Assembly (NCBI GenBank): GCA_030653545.1
Contig: JAURZE010000022.1
Span: 310,001 to 374,000, forward strand
Direction: 5' to 3'
DNA length: 64,000 nucleotides
Source: Nitrospira sp.
GTDB lineage: Bacteria > Nitrospirota > Nitrospiria > Nitrospirales > Nitrospiraceae
A model generated the notes under the pieces. It was not told the DNA's origin. It was given only the letters and a program-made list of their open reading frames with translations, and did no database searches. Positions 16,548-26,368 of the stretch are shown here, in pieces (position 1 is the stretch's first letter; every line of letters begins with the position of its first letter). The position numbers and the translations under genes are program-made.

Positions 16548-16554
16548 TTCCCTC

Positions 16555-16908
16555 ATGTATCGACGGGTTATGCCTCATATGCTCATCATCGGCTGGCTCG
16601 CGCTCCTTACTTGCCTGTGGACCACGGGAGATCTGGTCGTTGATCTGGTGTTTGAAACGCCGGACGTGACGTCCAATGCCGATGCTTCAGCGGAAGAACC
16701 GGATAATGCCGCCGAACACCTGCTCATGCCATCCGAGCGAGCAGACCACTCACCAACGGACACCCTCACCTCAGCCCCGGCAACTGACTTCCATGCGACC
16801 ACTCTTGCCATCACAGCGCCAGATAACGCCGCTCTTAAAACCGCCTCTTCCCATCATCCACCGCCCAGAAGTAGCCCTGTCTCATTTTCCATCCCTCTTC
16901 GCATCTAG
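16555..16908 (+). CDS. Hypothetical membrane-anchored or secreted protein
   Basis: The 117-residue product has one hydrophobic N-terminal segment (MLIIGWLALLTCLWTTGDLV), then about 80 residues of low-complexity sequence rich in S, T, A, P and D. No family motif is visible. Its closeness to the -10 box at 16542 supports expression from this ATG. It precedes the Omp85-like gene on the same strand by about 80 nt. Confidence 0.5.
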   Translation: MYRRVMPHMLIIGWLALLTCLWTTGDLVVDLVFETPDVTSNADASAEEPDNAAEHLLMPSERADHSPTDTLTSAPATDFHATTLAITAPDNAALKTASSHHPPPRSSPVSFSIPLRI

Positions 16909-16986
16909 ACTCATCCAGCGTCTCCACGCCCTACGCTCGTCCTGTTGATCGACGGGGGCTTCTCTTATTACCAACGGAGGCCTGTG

Positions 16987-18294
16987 ATGCGGCATGCGTG
17001 CATCCTTTCACGTTTCATAGATATTCGCGCTCAGATATTTCTCGCTCTGGCTCTCATCGTTACGCTAAACCACCTGGCAGTATTCAGTGTGGTCCTAGCT
17101 GCACAAGGCATTGCGGAAGGTGAAACCGCCTCGATCGATGCGGTTCATATCGAAGGATTGATCCATACAAAACAGGAGACCATTCTCCGGCTGCTGCCCC
17201 GGCCCCTGCCAGCCGAATTCACCGGAACGGAAGTTGAGGAGTTTGAACGACGTGTGCGCAACCTGAGCCTCTTTGATCGCGTCCAGGTAACGCGGGACGG
17301 CCCCACGCTGTCCGTAGACGCCCAGGAGAAGATCACCCTGGCACCGATCCTGAACTTCACCAGCGGCAGCAGCGTGAAGGATCTGAATGCAACCGTCGGT
17401 CTGGTGGAATACAACCTGTTCGGCACAGGCACGCAACTCGGCGGGCAGTTCAACTACAGCCAACGCGGGCCGAACGTCGACCTATGGCTCTCACAACATG
17501 CCTTCGAGCCGAATCGATGGGCCAAAGAAATCAAGGGCTCGTACAACGTAAATGGCATCCGATTTGCCGATTCGACGTCCACCTGGACGCGGAATCGGAT
17601 CGGCACCGAATTGGAGCTCAAAGGGCCGTACGACTATCGCACGCCGTTGCGGTATGAGGTGGTCCTCAAAGTATACCGTGAGCTAGTCGAGGACCTGAAA
17701 GCAGATCGCCGACCGCCCGATGGGTATTATGTCGGCCTGATCCCTGAACTGACATGGGATCAGTACCACTGGCACGATCTGGTGCCCAGCGGGTACCGCA
17801 TCGCGCTGGAGCTTCGACCCGGCTTTTTGTTCGGCGCCAATCAGCAGCGCCACGAAGCCAAGGTGCGCTACCTGCACGGCATCCCCCTGGGATCAACCAC
17901 TGTGCTGATGCTCAACAGCGTTGCTGAAGCCGTGAACAATAGTGGTAACCCGAATCACAGCCTCCTGATCGGCAGTATCACCGGCGTGCGGGGACTGTCC
18001 GATAATCTCTACCGCAACCGCGCGCAAGCCTATACCAACCTGGAACTCCGGCATGCCATTTCCGTGGCGCCCCGCTGGGCTGTACAAGGCGTCCTATTTT
18101 CCGACTTCGGCACATTTCGATCATTCACTGAAGAAGGGAGGCTCCAACATTGGAAGGGAACCGTGAGTGTGGGGACCGGAATACGCATCATCCCCACCTT
18201 TCTCTCCAACACACTCCTACGAGTGGATGTGGCCCATCTGTTCTCGCCGAATCACAATACACTGCTCCAGATCGGCATCACCCAGTATTTCTGA
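16987..18294 (+). CDS. Outer-membrane protein of the Omp85/BamA-TamA superfamily
   Basis: The 435-residue protein has a signal peptide (to about residue 41), then a single POTRA-like unit (ASIDAVHIEGLIHTKQETILRLL through NLSLFDRVQVT) and a beta barrel. The barrel carries the VRGLSDNLYRNRAQAYTNLELRH motif and ends in Phe (GITQYF), the classic outer-membrane C-terminus. Full BamA has five POTRA units and about 800 residues, so this is a short relative. It may export or insert a specific substrate. The ATG at 16987 follows a GGAGG. Confidence 0.8.
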   Translation: MRHACILSRFIDIRAQIFLALALIVTLNHLAVFSVVLAAQGIAEGETASIDAVHIEGLIHTKQETILRLLPRPLPAEFTGTEVEEFERRVRNLSLFDRVQVTRDGPTLSVDAQEKITLAPILNFTSGSSVKDLNATVGLVEYNLFGTGTQLGGQFNYSQRGPNVDLWLSQHAFEPNRWAKEIKGSYNVNGIRFADSTSTWTRNRIGTELELKGPYDYRTPLRYEVVLKVYRELVEDLKADRRPPDGYYVGLIPELTWDQYHWHDLVPSGYRIALELRPGFLFGANQQRHEAKVRYLHGIPLGSTTVLMLNSVAEAVNNSGNPNHSLLIGSITGVRGLSDNLYRNRAQAYTNLELRHAISVAPRWAVQGVLFSDFGTFRSFTEEGRLQHWKGTVSVGTGIRIIPTFLSNTLLRVDVAHLFSPNHNTLLQIGITQYF

Positions 18295-18400
18295 CCAGGA
18301 CAGAGAGCCCGATCGCCGGGATAGGCTCGCACTCGCTGTTTCAAACCGCCGGTGGAATTGATAGAGTGCGGCGCACATACCGAAGCGGAGCACAAAGACT

Positions 18401-18718
18401 ATGGATAGCGAAGAGACCCTTCCCGTCGTCGAACTGAGAGTCACACCCCGCTACAGCCAGGCCAACCCCTGGGTGATCCAGGCGATCTCAGGATTCTTAT
18501 CGGCCTATTTTATGGAATACCCGGGCTTCCGGGTGCTTAGACACGCCGATGAGGCTTCATCGGGTATGCACGTGTGGACCTGTGAGATTCCCGCTTCGCT
18601 GAAGGTGCCTCGCCTGCTCAAACGGCTGCAAGCCGACATCCCGCCATCCAAAGTCGTGCCCCCGGACGAATCTGCCCCAACCCCAGCTCAATACATCATC
18701 GATCGCCTGGAATCCTAG
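18401..18718 (+). CDS. Hypothetical protein
   Basis: The 105-residue protein has no signal peptide and no recognised domain. It has a plausible alpha/beta pattern, with the N-terminal strand VVELRVTPR, a helix at about 25-40 and a second strand MHVWTCEIPA. GGAGC precedes the ATG. Codon use resembles that of neighbouring genes. Confidence 0.6.
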   Translation: MDSEETLPVVELRVTPRYSQANPWVIQAISGFLSAYFMEYPGFRVLRHADEASSGMHVWTCEIPASLKVPRLLKRLQADIPPSKVVPPDESAPTPAQYIIDRLES

Positions 18719-18808
18719 CCTGAACGGACAACTGACATTCTGACGGCCTTCCGCACCACCATGCTGCCGCCAGATTACAGATAGGTGGGAAAGATCGGAG
18801 GGAAGATA

Positions 18809-18934
18809 CTAGCGAGGCTTGAACCACTCCAACACACGCTCACAGGCGGCTTCCAGCGGGCGATCCGCCATGATCGCAATCCCGGCTAACGCCAACAGAC
18901 TCATCACAAAACTGGCTTCTTCAAGGTCTGTCAT
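18809..18934 (-). CDS. Small peptide with a hydrophobic segment
   Basis: The 41-residue frame MTDLEEASFVMSLLALAGIA plus a charged tail starts after a strong AGGAGGCG ribosome site. A longer reading frame continues upstream to 19075 but lacks a ribosome site. The hydrophobic middle could sit in the membrane. Function unknown. The ribosome site is the main support. Confidence 0.45.
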   Translation of the reverse strand: MTDLEEASFVMSLLALAGIAIMADRPLEAACERVLEWFKPR

Positions 18935-19076
18935 GGGAACGCCTCCTGTTGAGACGTACCCTATCTCACTTGTCGGCGACACGGTAGTCCCCGAAAGAGG
19001 GGCCCACATGGACAGATCAACAAACCCCACCCCCCCCCTTTTGAGGGGAGCCATCATAGACTCTTTGAGAGCCATG

Positions 19077-19203
19077 GCAGGCTGTTCAGAAAGGCATTCA
19101 GCAAGGCCGCAGACGAGGACAGCACCGGAGGCGTAGCCTCTGGGCTACGTTGAGGATGCTGTCGAGGCGAAAACGTCGCTGGCGGACTTTATCAACAGAC
19201 TGC
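19077..19203. repeat. Structured intergenic repeat, copy R2
   Basis: The ends GCAGGCTGTTCAGAAA and TTTATCAACAGACTGC match those of R1. The central stems differ but remain paired: GACAGCA/TGCTGTC and CGTAGCC/GGGCTACG. The last C is again the first base of the reverse-complemented stop codon of the next minus-strand gene. Confidence 0.82.
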
Positions 19204-20966
19204 TAGTCGCGGAACAGCCTGACCGTGACCTTCTGTCCCTTAATCCTGGTGCGGCCCAACGCGTCGATCACGTCGCGTGCCATGGATTCCGGAACTTCCA
19301 CGAGCGAAAAGCGTTCTTCGATTTCAACGCCGCCGATCTGAGCGGACCCCAGCTTGGCTTCGTTCGCAATCGCGCCCACCAAATCGCCCGGCCTGATGCC
19401 CGCGGCACGGCCGGCCCCGATGTAGATCCGGGCAGAGTTCGGCGTCCGACCGCCGGTCGGTCTGGCGCTCGGCCGCCCCTGCGCCTCGCGAGGCCGGATA
19501 CCGCGCGACATCTCGCCGGACATCGGCGACGGACGCCGCATCCCCGGTCGCGCATAGTCCGGACGGGAATAGTCCGGCACTCTGGCTTGCACGGAAGGAA
19601 TCTCCTGCTCTTCGACATCCCCGCCCTGCGCCTGATGCGCCAGCTTTACCGCTGCCGCCGCCACATCGACCAATTCAAAATCTTTGGCCAATACCGTCAC
19701 GACAGACCGGAAATGCTCCACATCGCCTGCGGCTAGCAGCTCTCGAATCGACGTCAACGTCCGCTCGATCCGCTTGGTCCGCAGATCGGCCACGCTGGGC
19801 ACTTGGGCGACAATAATTTTCGCCTTGGTCAACTGTTCGATATTCCGAAGCAACCGGTGTTCGCGCGGTTCGACGATAGTAATCGCCTCCCCTTCACGAC
19901 CGGCCCGGCCGGTACGGCCGATCCGATGCACGTACACTTCGGGAGAAGACGGCAAGTCATAATTCACCACATGGGAGACGCTCGGAATATCCAAGCCGCG
20001 CGCCGCGACATCCGTGGCCACCAGAATTTGCGTTTGCCCGGACTTAAACGCGGTCATAACGCGGTCCCGTTGCGGCTGGCTCATGCCGCCATGAATGGCT
20101 TCAGCACGATAATCCCGTCCCGCCAGGCCGGCCGTCAATTCATCGACCTCCAACCGGGTCCGGCAGAAAACCAGCGCCGACTTCGGAGCCGCCAGATCCA
20201 GCACCCGTATCAGGGCCGCCACTTTGTAAGGACGATTCACCACATACGCCGTTTGCAGCACGCGCGGCGCGGCGCCGGCTTTGACCAATTCCTTGGCGAT
20301 CTTGATCTCGACCGGATTCTTCAAGTGCCGATGGGCAATCGACGCGATGCGCGGCGGCATCGTGGCCGAGAACAGGGCCGTCTGCCGATCCGCCGGTGTT
20401 TGTGTGAGAATTGCCTCCAGATCGTCGGCAAAGCCCATATCCAGCATTTCATCCGCTTCGTCCAACACCACCATCTGCACGTGCTTCAGCTGCAGCGTGT
20501 TCCGTCGAATGTGGTCGAGCGCCCGGCCGGGCGTCGCCACCACAACGTCCACACCGCGCTTCAGCGCATACAATTGCGGCCCGATCGCCTGCCCGCCGTA
20601 CACCGCCAGTACTGAAATCCGCAGCTCCTTGCCGTACCGCTGCACCGCTTCACCGACCTGAATCGCCAACTCACGCGTGGGCACCAGGATCAGCGCCGCC
20701 GGGCGCTGCTTCGCGCCATGGGCCAGCCGTTGCAACATCGGCAAGGCAAACGAGGCGGTCTTCCCGGTCCCGGTGGCCGCCTGCCCCAACAGATCGCGGC
20801 CTGCCAGCAACGGAGGGATCGACTCCCGCTGAATCGGCGTGGGCTCTTCGTACCCCAGCGTATCCAGCGTCGCCAGCAACGAGCCTTCGAGGCCAAGTGC
20901 GGCAAAACCGGGAGAAAAGCCATGAACGGAGGGGGCGGTGGACGGTTCAGTGTGATCGGATTTCAT
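19203..20966 (-). CDS. DEAD-box ATP-dependent RNA helicase with DbpA-type RNA-binding domain
   Basis: The 587-residue protein has the Q motif (GYEEPTPIQRESIPPLL), Walker A AATGTGKT, the DEAD box in VLDEADEML, SAT in LFSATMPP and the conserved C-terminal helicase motifs (VATDVAARGLDIPSV, HRIGRTGRAG). The C-terminal 75 residues (RIYIGAGRAAGIRPGDLVGA onward) are a DbpA-like RNA-recognition fold, as in CsdA/DeaD. It probably remodels rRNA or structured mRNA. I start at 20966 because the upstream extension overlaps the pyrophosphatase end. The stop codon touches repeat R2. Confidence 0.95.
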   Translation of the reverse strand: MKSDHTEPSTAPSVHGFSPGFAALGLEGSLLATLDTLGYEEPTPIQRESIPPLLAGRDLLGQAATGTGKTASFALPMLQRLAHGAKQRPAALILVPTRELAIQVGEAVQRYGKELRISVLAVYGGQAIGPQLYALKRGVDVVVATPGRALDHIRRNTLQLKHVQMVVLDEADEMLDMGFADDLEAILTQTPADRQTALFSATMPPRIASIAHRHLKNPVEIKIAKELVKAGAAPRVLQTAYVVNRPYKVAALIRVLDLAAPKSALVFCRTRLEVDELTAGLAGRDYRAEAIHGGMSQPQRDRVMTAFKSGQTQILVATDVAARGLDIPSVSHVVNYDLPSSPEVYVHRIGRTGRAGREGEAITIVEPREHRLLRNIEQLTKAKIIVAQVPSVADLRTKRIERTLTSIRELLAAGDVEHFRSVVTVLAKDFELVDVAAAAVKLAHQAQGGDVEEQEIPSVQARVPDYSRPDYARPGMRRPSPMSGEMSRGIRPREAQGRPSARPTGGRTPNSARIYIGAGRAAGIRPGDLVGAIANEAKLGSAQIGGVEIEERFSLVEVPESMARDVIDALGRTRIKGQKVTVRLFRD

Positions 20967-20992
20967 ATAGCCTAGGCGGCACCTTTCTGGTG

Positions 20993-21676
20993 TTAGACCG
21001 ACATGTGCTTGGGCCATAGCGACTCAAGCTCAGGAAACTTCTTACGATAATCAGCATGACTGGCGTGAATGACTTTCATCGCTTCTTCGCGCCCATACAC
21101 GCTCGTGATCTCAACTTTATGCTGCACCGACCCCGGCGCCATCTTGTACGTCAAGAAATAGTGCTGCAGCCGGTCGATCAGCGAGATCGGACAGTCGCCG
21201 ATGTCCTTGAAATCGCCGTAGGCCGCATCGTCTTTCATGACTGCGATGATTTTGTCGTCCGCTTCCCCGCCGTCGGCCATACTGAAGCCGCCGATGGGAA
21301 TCGCGGTGAGCAGGATATCGCTATGGGCGATCGTCTTCTCCGTGAGGACGCAAATGTCCAGCGGATCGCCGTCGCCGATCATATTCTTCCGTTTCGCCCG
21401 TTTGCCGAACAGTCCGGCCACTTTTTCGCCGCAATAGGTTTGCGGAATGAGTCCGTAATAGACGGGACAGAAATTCGAAAACCGCTGCGGACGATCGACC
21501 TTCAAAAATCCGCTGTCTTTATCGACTTCGTATTTCACGGTGTCGGTCGGCACGATTTCAATGTAGGTCGTCACCACATCCGGCGCCTGTTCCCCGATCG
21601 ACACTCCGTGCCAGGGATGCGCCTTGAACATCAAGCCCATCAAACGCTGAATTGGATCCATCCCCGAACGCCCCAT
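20993..21676 (-). CDS. ppa: Inorganic pyrophosphatase, family I
   Basis: The 227-residue protein contains the family I signature D-G-D-P-L-D-I (in MIGDGDPLDICVLTEK), followed by KDDAAYGDFKDI. It hydrolyses pyrophosphate to drive biosynthesis. At 227 residues it is longer than the usual 175 or so, with an N-terminal extension (PIQRLMGLMFKAHPWHGV). The ATG at 21676 follows a GGAGGA site. The DEAD-box gene begins 26 nt after its stop. Confidence 0.93.
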   Translation of the reverse strand: MGRSGMDPIQRLMGLMFKAHPWHGVSIGEQAPDVVTTYIEIVPTDTVKYEVDKDSGFLKVDRPQRFSNFCPVYYGLIPQTYCGEKVAGLFGKRAKRKNMIGDGDPLDICVLTEKTIAHSDILLTAIPIGGFSMADGGEADDKIIAVMKDDAAYGDFKDIGDCPISLIDRLQHYFLTYKMAPGSVQHKVEITSVYGREEAMKVIHASHADYRKKFPELESLWPKHMSV

Positions 21677-21968
21677 CGACTCCTCCTGATCTGAATGCCA
21701 ATATTCACGCGCCGGCATACGCCGAACGCAGTTGTCTGAACCGAGTACAGAATGCTGAATGAGAGACCGTTGAACGGATCACGCGGCTGACCGGTTCCGC
21801 ATTCATCGACACCCGCCTGCACGACCGACCCGGCACCTGGCTCGCTCGACGCAACAGACCAAGGCCTGCGTGCGCAAGCGGCAGCATACGTGGGCCGCCT
21901 ACATGCGACAAGATGCGGAACGGTCTCTTTCGTAGAGGACAACGAACAACGGACAAGAGGAAAAACGG

Positions 21969-22169
21969 CTAGTCGTCTTCAGGCAGTTGAATCGGTCCCG
22001 CCCATTCCCCTTTGGCCAGCGCCACTTCCTGATACCCGCCATCAGGCCACTGAAACTGTCCGACCTGGTCCACTTCCACGATAAACGGGTCGGCTTCATG
22101 CGCCGTTCCCCGAAACCAATACCATCCAGCCACTCTCGGCTTGTCGAGAGTCCACTGATAGCCCGCCAT
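21969..22169 (-). CDS. Small acidic hypothetical protein
   Basis: The 66-residue frame from the ATG at 22169 (MAGYQWTLDKPRVAGWYWFR) is tryptophan-rich and ends GPIQLPEDD. It follows a GAGGAG ribosome site. No family is recognised, though the pattern of W, Y and G suggests a small beta domain. It is divergent from hrpB. The 290 nt between it and ppa hold no gene that I can support. Confidence 0.55.
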   Translation of the reverse strand: MAGYQWTLDKPRVAGWYWFRGTAHEADPFIVEVDQVGQFQWPDGGYQEVALAKGEWAGPIQLPEDD

Positions 22170-22238
22170 CTCCTCGATCCTCTCGTGCTTCCCCACGCGG
22201 TCTGTTACAGTCTGCTCCACGTGAGGTTGCACCCTATC

Positions 22239-24761
22239 ATGTCTCGGCTCCCAATAGAAGATGTCCTTTCGGACCTCTGCCACGCGCTCATTCGGTCCCC
22301 CAACGGGCTCCTGACCGCCCCACCGGGGGCCGGAAAGACCACCCGTGTGCCGTTGGCCCTGCTGGACGCTCCCTGGCTCCAGGAAAAGAAGATCCTCATG
22401 CTGGAACCCAGACGCCTGGCCGCCAGGGCCGCGGCCCATCGCATGGCGACCACGCTCAATGAGCGTCCCGGCGACACAATCGGCTATCGCATGCGGCTCG
22501 ATACGAAGATCGGGCCGAAGACCAGGATCGAGGTCGTGACCGAAGGGATTCTGACCCGATTACTCCAACAGGACCCCTCGCTCAGCAGCTATGGTGCCGT
22601 CCTCTTCGACGAATTTCACGAGCGCAGCCTCCAGGCCGACACCGGCCTGGCGCTCTGCCTGGAATCGCAGCGGCTCTTCCGTCCTGACCTGCGCCTACTC
22701 ATCATGTCGGCCACATTGGATTGCGGACCAGTCAGCCAACTGCTGGGCGGCGCACCGGTCATCACCTGCGAAGGGCGGATGTTTCCGGTCGAGACCCGAT
22801 ATCTGGATGAACCCATTACGGGGTATCTCGATACCGCCGTCACCAGGATCATCCGCCGCGCGCTGGCACGGGATCAGGGCAGCCTGCTCGTCTTCCTGCC
22901 GGGCATGGCCGAGATCCGGCGCGTCGAACGCCAGCTCCTCGATGCGAATCTGGAATCGACCATTCATATTGCGCCGCTCCATGGAGACCTCCCCCAAGAT
23001 GCCCAGGATGCGGCGATCGCCCCGGCGCTCCCGGGCACGAGAAAAATCGTATTGGCCACATCCATCGCCGAGACCAGCTTGACGATCGATGGCGTCCGCA
23101 TCGTCATCGACGCGGGCCTGTTGCGCGTACCGCGCTTCGATCCGCGTTCAGGACTCACGCGGCTGGACACGATTCGCGTCACGCAGGACTCCGCCGACCA
23201 GCGGCGCGGGCGAGCCGGACGATTGGAATCGGGCGTCTGCTATCGACTCTGGACCGAGCGAGAACAGGCCACGCTGGCCGCCCGCCGGCCGCCTGAGATG
23301 CTGGACGCCGATCTCACATCACTCGTCCTGGAGCTAGCGCTCTGGGGAACGACCAACCCGGCAGAACTCTCATGGCTCACCCCCCCGCCTACCGGATCGG
23401 TCACCCAGGCGTCCGATCTGTTGATCCGATTGGGCGCGTTGGATTCATCGGGCCGCATCACAGCCCATGGCAGGCAGCTGGCTGAACTGGCGTTGCATCC
23501 CCGCCTCTCTCACATGCTGCTGAAGGCCGGGCCGCTAGGCCTGAACGACCTGGCCTGCGACCTCGCAGCTCTGCTGGGTGAGCGCGACCTGCTCCGGGGT
23601 CCGGCGGGACGACAGCAGGCCGATATTCGCACCAGACTTGATGTCTTACAGGGACAGCATGACCATCCGGGCATTACAGTCGATCGAGGCGTGTATCATC
23701 GCGTGACCAGCACGGCGGAGATGTGGCGACGACAGCTCCTTCGCCACTCCGCTAAGACATCCCCTCGTACCAAGTCTGATCAACGTGGCGTCGGTATCCT
23801 GCTCGCCCTCGCCTATCCGGATCGGATTGCACAGCGCCAGGCTGGCACTGATGCGCGCTATGTGCTGGCCAACGGACGCGGAGCCCTCTTCGCCACCCCC
23901 GATCACCTGGGATCGGAACCCTATCTCGCCATTGCCGAGTTGGACGGCGGCGCACAATGGGCCAAGATCGAGTTGGCTGCGCCGATCTCGCAGGCAGAAA
24001 TCGAGAGCCTCTATGCGGACCAGATCATTGAAACTGAAGCCGTCAGCTGGGATGAGAAAACACAAGCAGTCCAGGCGCTGCGCCAACGGCGATTCGGCGG
24101 ACTGATTCTCTCGCAGCAGAACCTCTCCAAACCGGATCCCGCTCTGATCGCAACCGCCTTGCTCCACGGCGTGCGCCAGGCCGGAGTGAACCAGCTGGCC
24201 TGGACGCCGGACCTGCGCCAATGGCAAGCGCGCGTGCAGTTCCTCAGACGAACGGAGGGACCTCCGTCAGTCTGGCCGGATCTGTCCGATGCACACCTGT
24301 CGCAGACGCTGGACCATTGGCTCGGCCCTTTTCTCCAGAGCATCACCACACTCGAACGTGTACAGCGGATGCCGCTCGATCAGCCGCTCCACGCCCTGCT
24401 GAGCTGGGATCTTCAACGGCAACTTGATCGTCTCGCCCCGACACACATCACAGTCCCGAGCGGCTCGAATATCCGAGTGGATTATGAAAGCGGCGAGATC
24501 CCCGTTCTGGCCGTGCGACTCCAAGAACTCTTCGGCTGTCAGGACACTCCCCGCGTGGCAGGGGGAACAGTTCCCGTCATGTTGCACTTACTTTCCCCGG
24601 CCAAACGCCCGGTCCAAGTCACCAAAGACCTGGCCAGCTTTTGGGCCACCGCCTATCAAGATGTCCGGAAAGAACTCCGTGGCCGCTACCCGAAACATTC
24701 CTGGCCGGAGGATCCCCTCACCGCCCCGCCGACCGCAAAGGCCAAACGGCGGTCCTCATGA
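22239..24761 (+). CDS. hrpB: ATP-dependent helicase HrpB
   Basis: The 840-residue protein is a DEAH/RHA helicase: Walker A in TAPPGAGKTTRVPL (residues 26-39), DEAH-like FDEFHERSL, SATL, TSIAETSLTIDG and QRRGRAGR. It ends with the HrpB C-terminal domain (KRPVQVTKDLASFW near the end). HrpB is an accessory RNA helicase of unclear role in many bacteria. The ATG at 22239 matches the family start; the open frame upstream overlaps the divergent small gene. The length is normal. Confidence 0.95.
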   Translation: MSRLPIEDVLSDLCHALIRSPNGLLTAPPGAGKTTRVPLALLDAPWLQEKKILMLEPRRLAARAAAHRMATTLNERPGDTIGYRMRLDTKIGPKTRIEVVTEGILTRLLQQDPSLSSYGAVLFDEFHERSLQADTGLALCLESQRLFRPDLRLLIMSATLDCGPVSQLLGGAPVITCEGRMFPVETRYLDEPITGYLDTAVTRIIRRALARDQGSLLVFLPGMAEIRRVERQLLDANLESTIHIAPLHGDLPQDAQDAAIAPALPGTRKIVLATSIAETSLTIDGVRIVIDAGLLRVPRFDPRSGLTRLDTIRVTQDSADQRRGRAGRLESGVCYRLWTEREQATLAARRPPEMLDADLTSLVLELALWGTTNPAELSWLTPPPTGSVTQASDLLIRLGALDSSGRITAHGRQLAELALHPRLSHMLLKAGPLGLNDLACDLAALLGERDLLRGPAGRQQADIRTRLDVLQGQHDHPGITVDRGVYHRVTSTAEMWRRQLLRHSAKTSPRTKSDQRGVGILLALAYPDRIAQRQAGTDARYVLANGRGALFATPDHLGSEPYLAIAELDGGAQWAKIELAAPISQAEIESLYADQIIETEAVSWDEKTQAVQALRQRRFGGLILSQQNLSKPDPALIATALLHGVRQAGVNQLAWTPDLRQWQARVQFLRRTEGPPSVWPDLSDAHLSQTLDHWLGPFLQSITTLERVQRMPLDQPLHALLSWDLQRQLDRLAPTHITVPSGSNIRVDYESGEIPVLAVRLQELFGCQDTPRVAGGTVPVMLHLLSPAKRPVQVTKDLASFWATAYQDVRKELRGRYPKHSWPEDPLTAPPTAKAKRRSS

Positions 24762-24817
24762 CTCCCATCATTGGTAGGGTAGACCGCGCCGATGAACCGA
24801 CCGTATAGTGGCTGACT

Positions 24818-25462
24818 ATGCGCTGGACTCTCGCCTTCATATGCATGTCCATCCTGACGATTCTGCCGGCCTCGCTCAAAGCAGAATCCGTCACACCGTT
24901 GCCACCACCGACCTTCGACGTGCCTTTCGATGATCTCGATCCGGTTGTGGCACAGGCGGAACTCGCGCAGCACATCGCCCTCTTCCTGAATCGACTGCAG
25001 CAATATTGGGGATCGAGCCCCGAGGCTCTTCGCAATAATGTGACGGGAGAGATTGAGCGGGATGAGCGGGAGGCCCTTGTCGTGGCCACACGCTTCGCGG
25101 ATCATGGCGTATTGGAAGGCTACGATTTCATGGAAGGCTCATTGGTCGCCGGGCAATATCTCGTTCTACAGCGCCCGGTCAACGGGCTAAACGAATTCAT
25201 CGACTACTACGGCGCTCTCAAGATGTCCTTGACGAAGGCCTACGGACAACCGGCAGAAGACCAGTCTGTCTGGAGCAACGATCTCTACCAGCCGCTTCCC
25301 GACTATTGGGGGATCGCCGTCCAAATGGGCCACCTCCGGTATGCCGCCAGGTGGGAGACCCCGGATGGCATCATTTCGCTTGAACTGACAGGCAACCATC
25401 ACAGCCGTCTCGCGATTGACTATCGGAGCAATGCTTCTCTCCGACCGTCTCGAAACACCTAG
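24818..25462 (+). CDS. Secreted hypothetical protein
   Basis: The 214-residue product has a cleavable signal peptide (cut after about SLKA, residue 22), so it is probably periplasmic. The mature part has alternating helices and strands (YGALKMSLTKAYGQP, LRYAARWETPDGIISLELTG) with no family motif that I recognise. The strand pattern resembles small proteins that track per-gene flux of substrate, but nothing is provable. A TATAGT box lies 8 nt before the ATG and no ribosome site is seen. Confidence 0.65.
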   Translation: MRWTLAFICMSILTILPASLKAESVTPLPPPTFDVPFDDLDPVVAQAELAQHIALFLNRLQQYWGSSPEALRNNVTGEIERDEREALVVATRFADHGVLEGYDFMEGSLVAGQYLVLQRPVNGLNEFIDYYGALKMSLTKAYGQPAEDQSVWSNDLYQPLPDYWGIAVQMGHLRYAARWETPDGIISLELTGNHHSRLAIDYRSNASLRPSRNT

Positions 25463-25570
25463 CGCCTAGCCCATTTCCCTCCCTCAACCTTCGACACGAC
25501 CCGGCGCCTTGAGACGGTCGCCTAACCCAGTTACACTGCGGAAAAGACCGATCACGTTGAAACAGGGACG

Positions 25571-26368
25571 ATGAACAGAAAACCGACGAAACCAGACAGC
25601 CCCGCCCACGCTCAGTCGCCACCGATTCCTGCAGGCGCGGCTGCACCCGATGATACCAAGCGGGTGACCTTGGACCGCCTCTTCTCAAAACTGGGATTGG
25701 CCAGCCGAACCGTCGCCCAGGAATGGATTCGTGCTGGACGGGTCCGCATCAATGATCGCGTGGTCCGCACGGCGAAGACCTGGGTCGCCTGGCCCGGCGA
25801 CTGCGTGTCGCTCGACGAGCAGCCGATTCAACCAAGCACACCACGATTCGTGCTCTTTCACAAACCGAAGAGCGTGGTGACGACGCGCCAGGATGAGAAA
25901 GGCCGAACGACTATTTTCGATGTCCTTCCCGAAGAACTGCAGACACTCCATGCGGTCGGACGACTGGATCAAGCCACGAGCGGGCTGCTCTTATTGACGA
26001 ACGACACGACCCTCTCCAGCTTTCTCACCGATCCGGCCAACCGGGTGACACGCCGCTATCTGGTCACGGTACGCGGGGAAGTCACAGAAGAAACCCGCCA
26101 GGACAGTCTTACCGGCCTCACGGATGAAGGGGAACTCTTGCATTGCGAAGCCGTCACGGTTCAAAAACGATCGGGCCGGGAATCCCACCTCGACGTGACA
26201 CTGACGGAGGGAAAAAACCGGGAGATCCGGCGGCTCTTCAAAGCACTCGGACATGAGGTGATCCGGCTGCGGCGCATTCAATTCGGGCCCTTCGAGATCG
26301 GCGATCTGCCGCCCGGCGCCTGGCGGGAAATCCCTATTGAAGACGCCAAGCGAGATCTGCAGGCCTAA
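25571..26368 (+). CDS. rRNA pseudouridine synthase, RsuA/RluB family
   Basis: The 265-residue protein has an S4 RNA-binding domain (about residues 34-80, RLFSKLGLASRTVAQEWIRAGRV), then the catalytic GRLDQATSGLLLLTND with the active Asp, and GKNREIRRLFKALGHEV near the end. It converts uridine to pseudouridine in rRNA. RluB or RsuA specificity is not clear; RluB-like is likely. A proline/alanine-rich N-terminal extension of about 30 residues is not conserved. Confidence 0.92.
   Translation: MNRKPTKPDSPAHAQSPPIPAGAAAPDDTKRVTLDRLFSKLGLASRTVAQEWIRAGRVRINDRVVRTAKTWVAWPGDCVSLDEQPIQPSTPRFVLFHKPKSVVTTRQDEKGRTTIFDVLPEELQTLHAVGRLDQATSGLLLLTNDTTLSSFLTDPANRVTRRYLVTVRGEVTEETRQDSLTGLTDEGELLHCEAVTVQKRSGRESHLDVTLTEGKNREIRRLFKALGHEVIRLRRIQFGPFEIGDLPPGAWREIPIEDAKRDLQA

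Noticed and set aside
18935-19075. N-terminal extension of the small gene at 18809
   Set aside because: The upstream frame lacks a ribosome site and crosses a C-run, while the ATG at 18934 has a strong AGGAGG.
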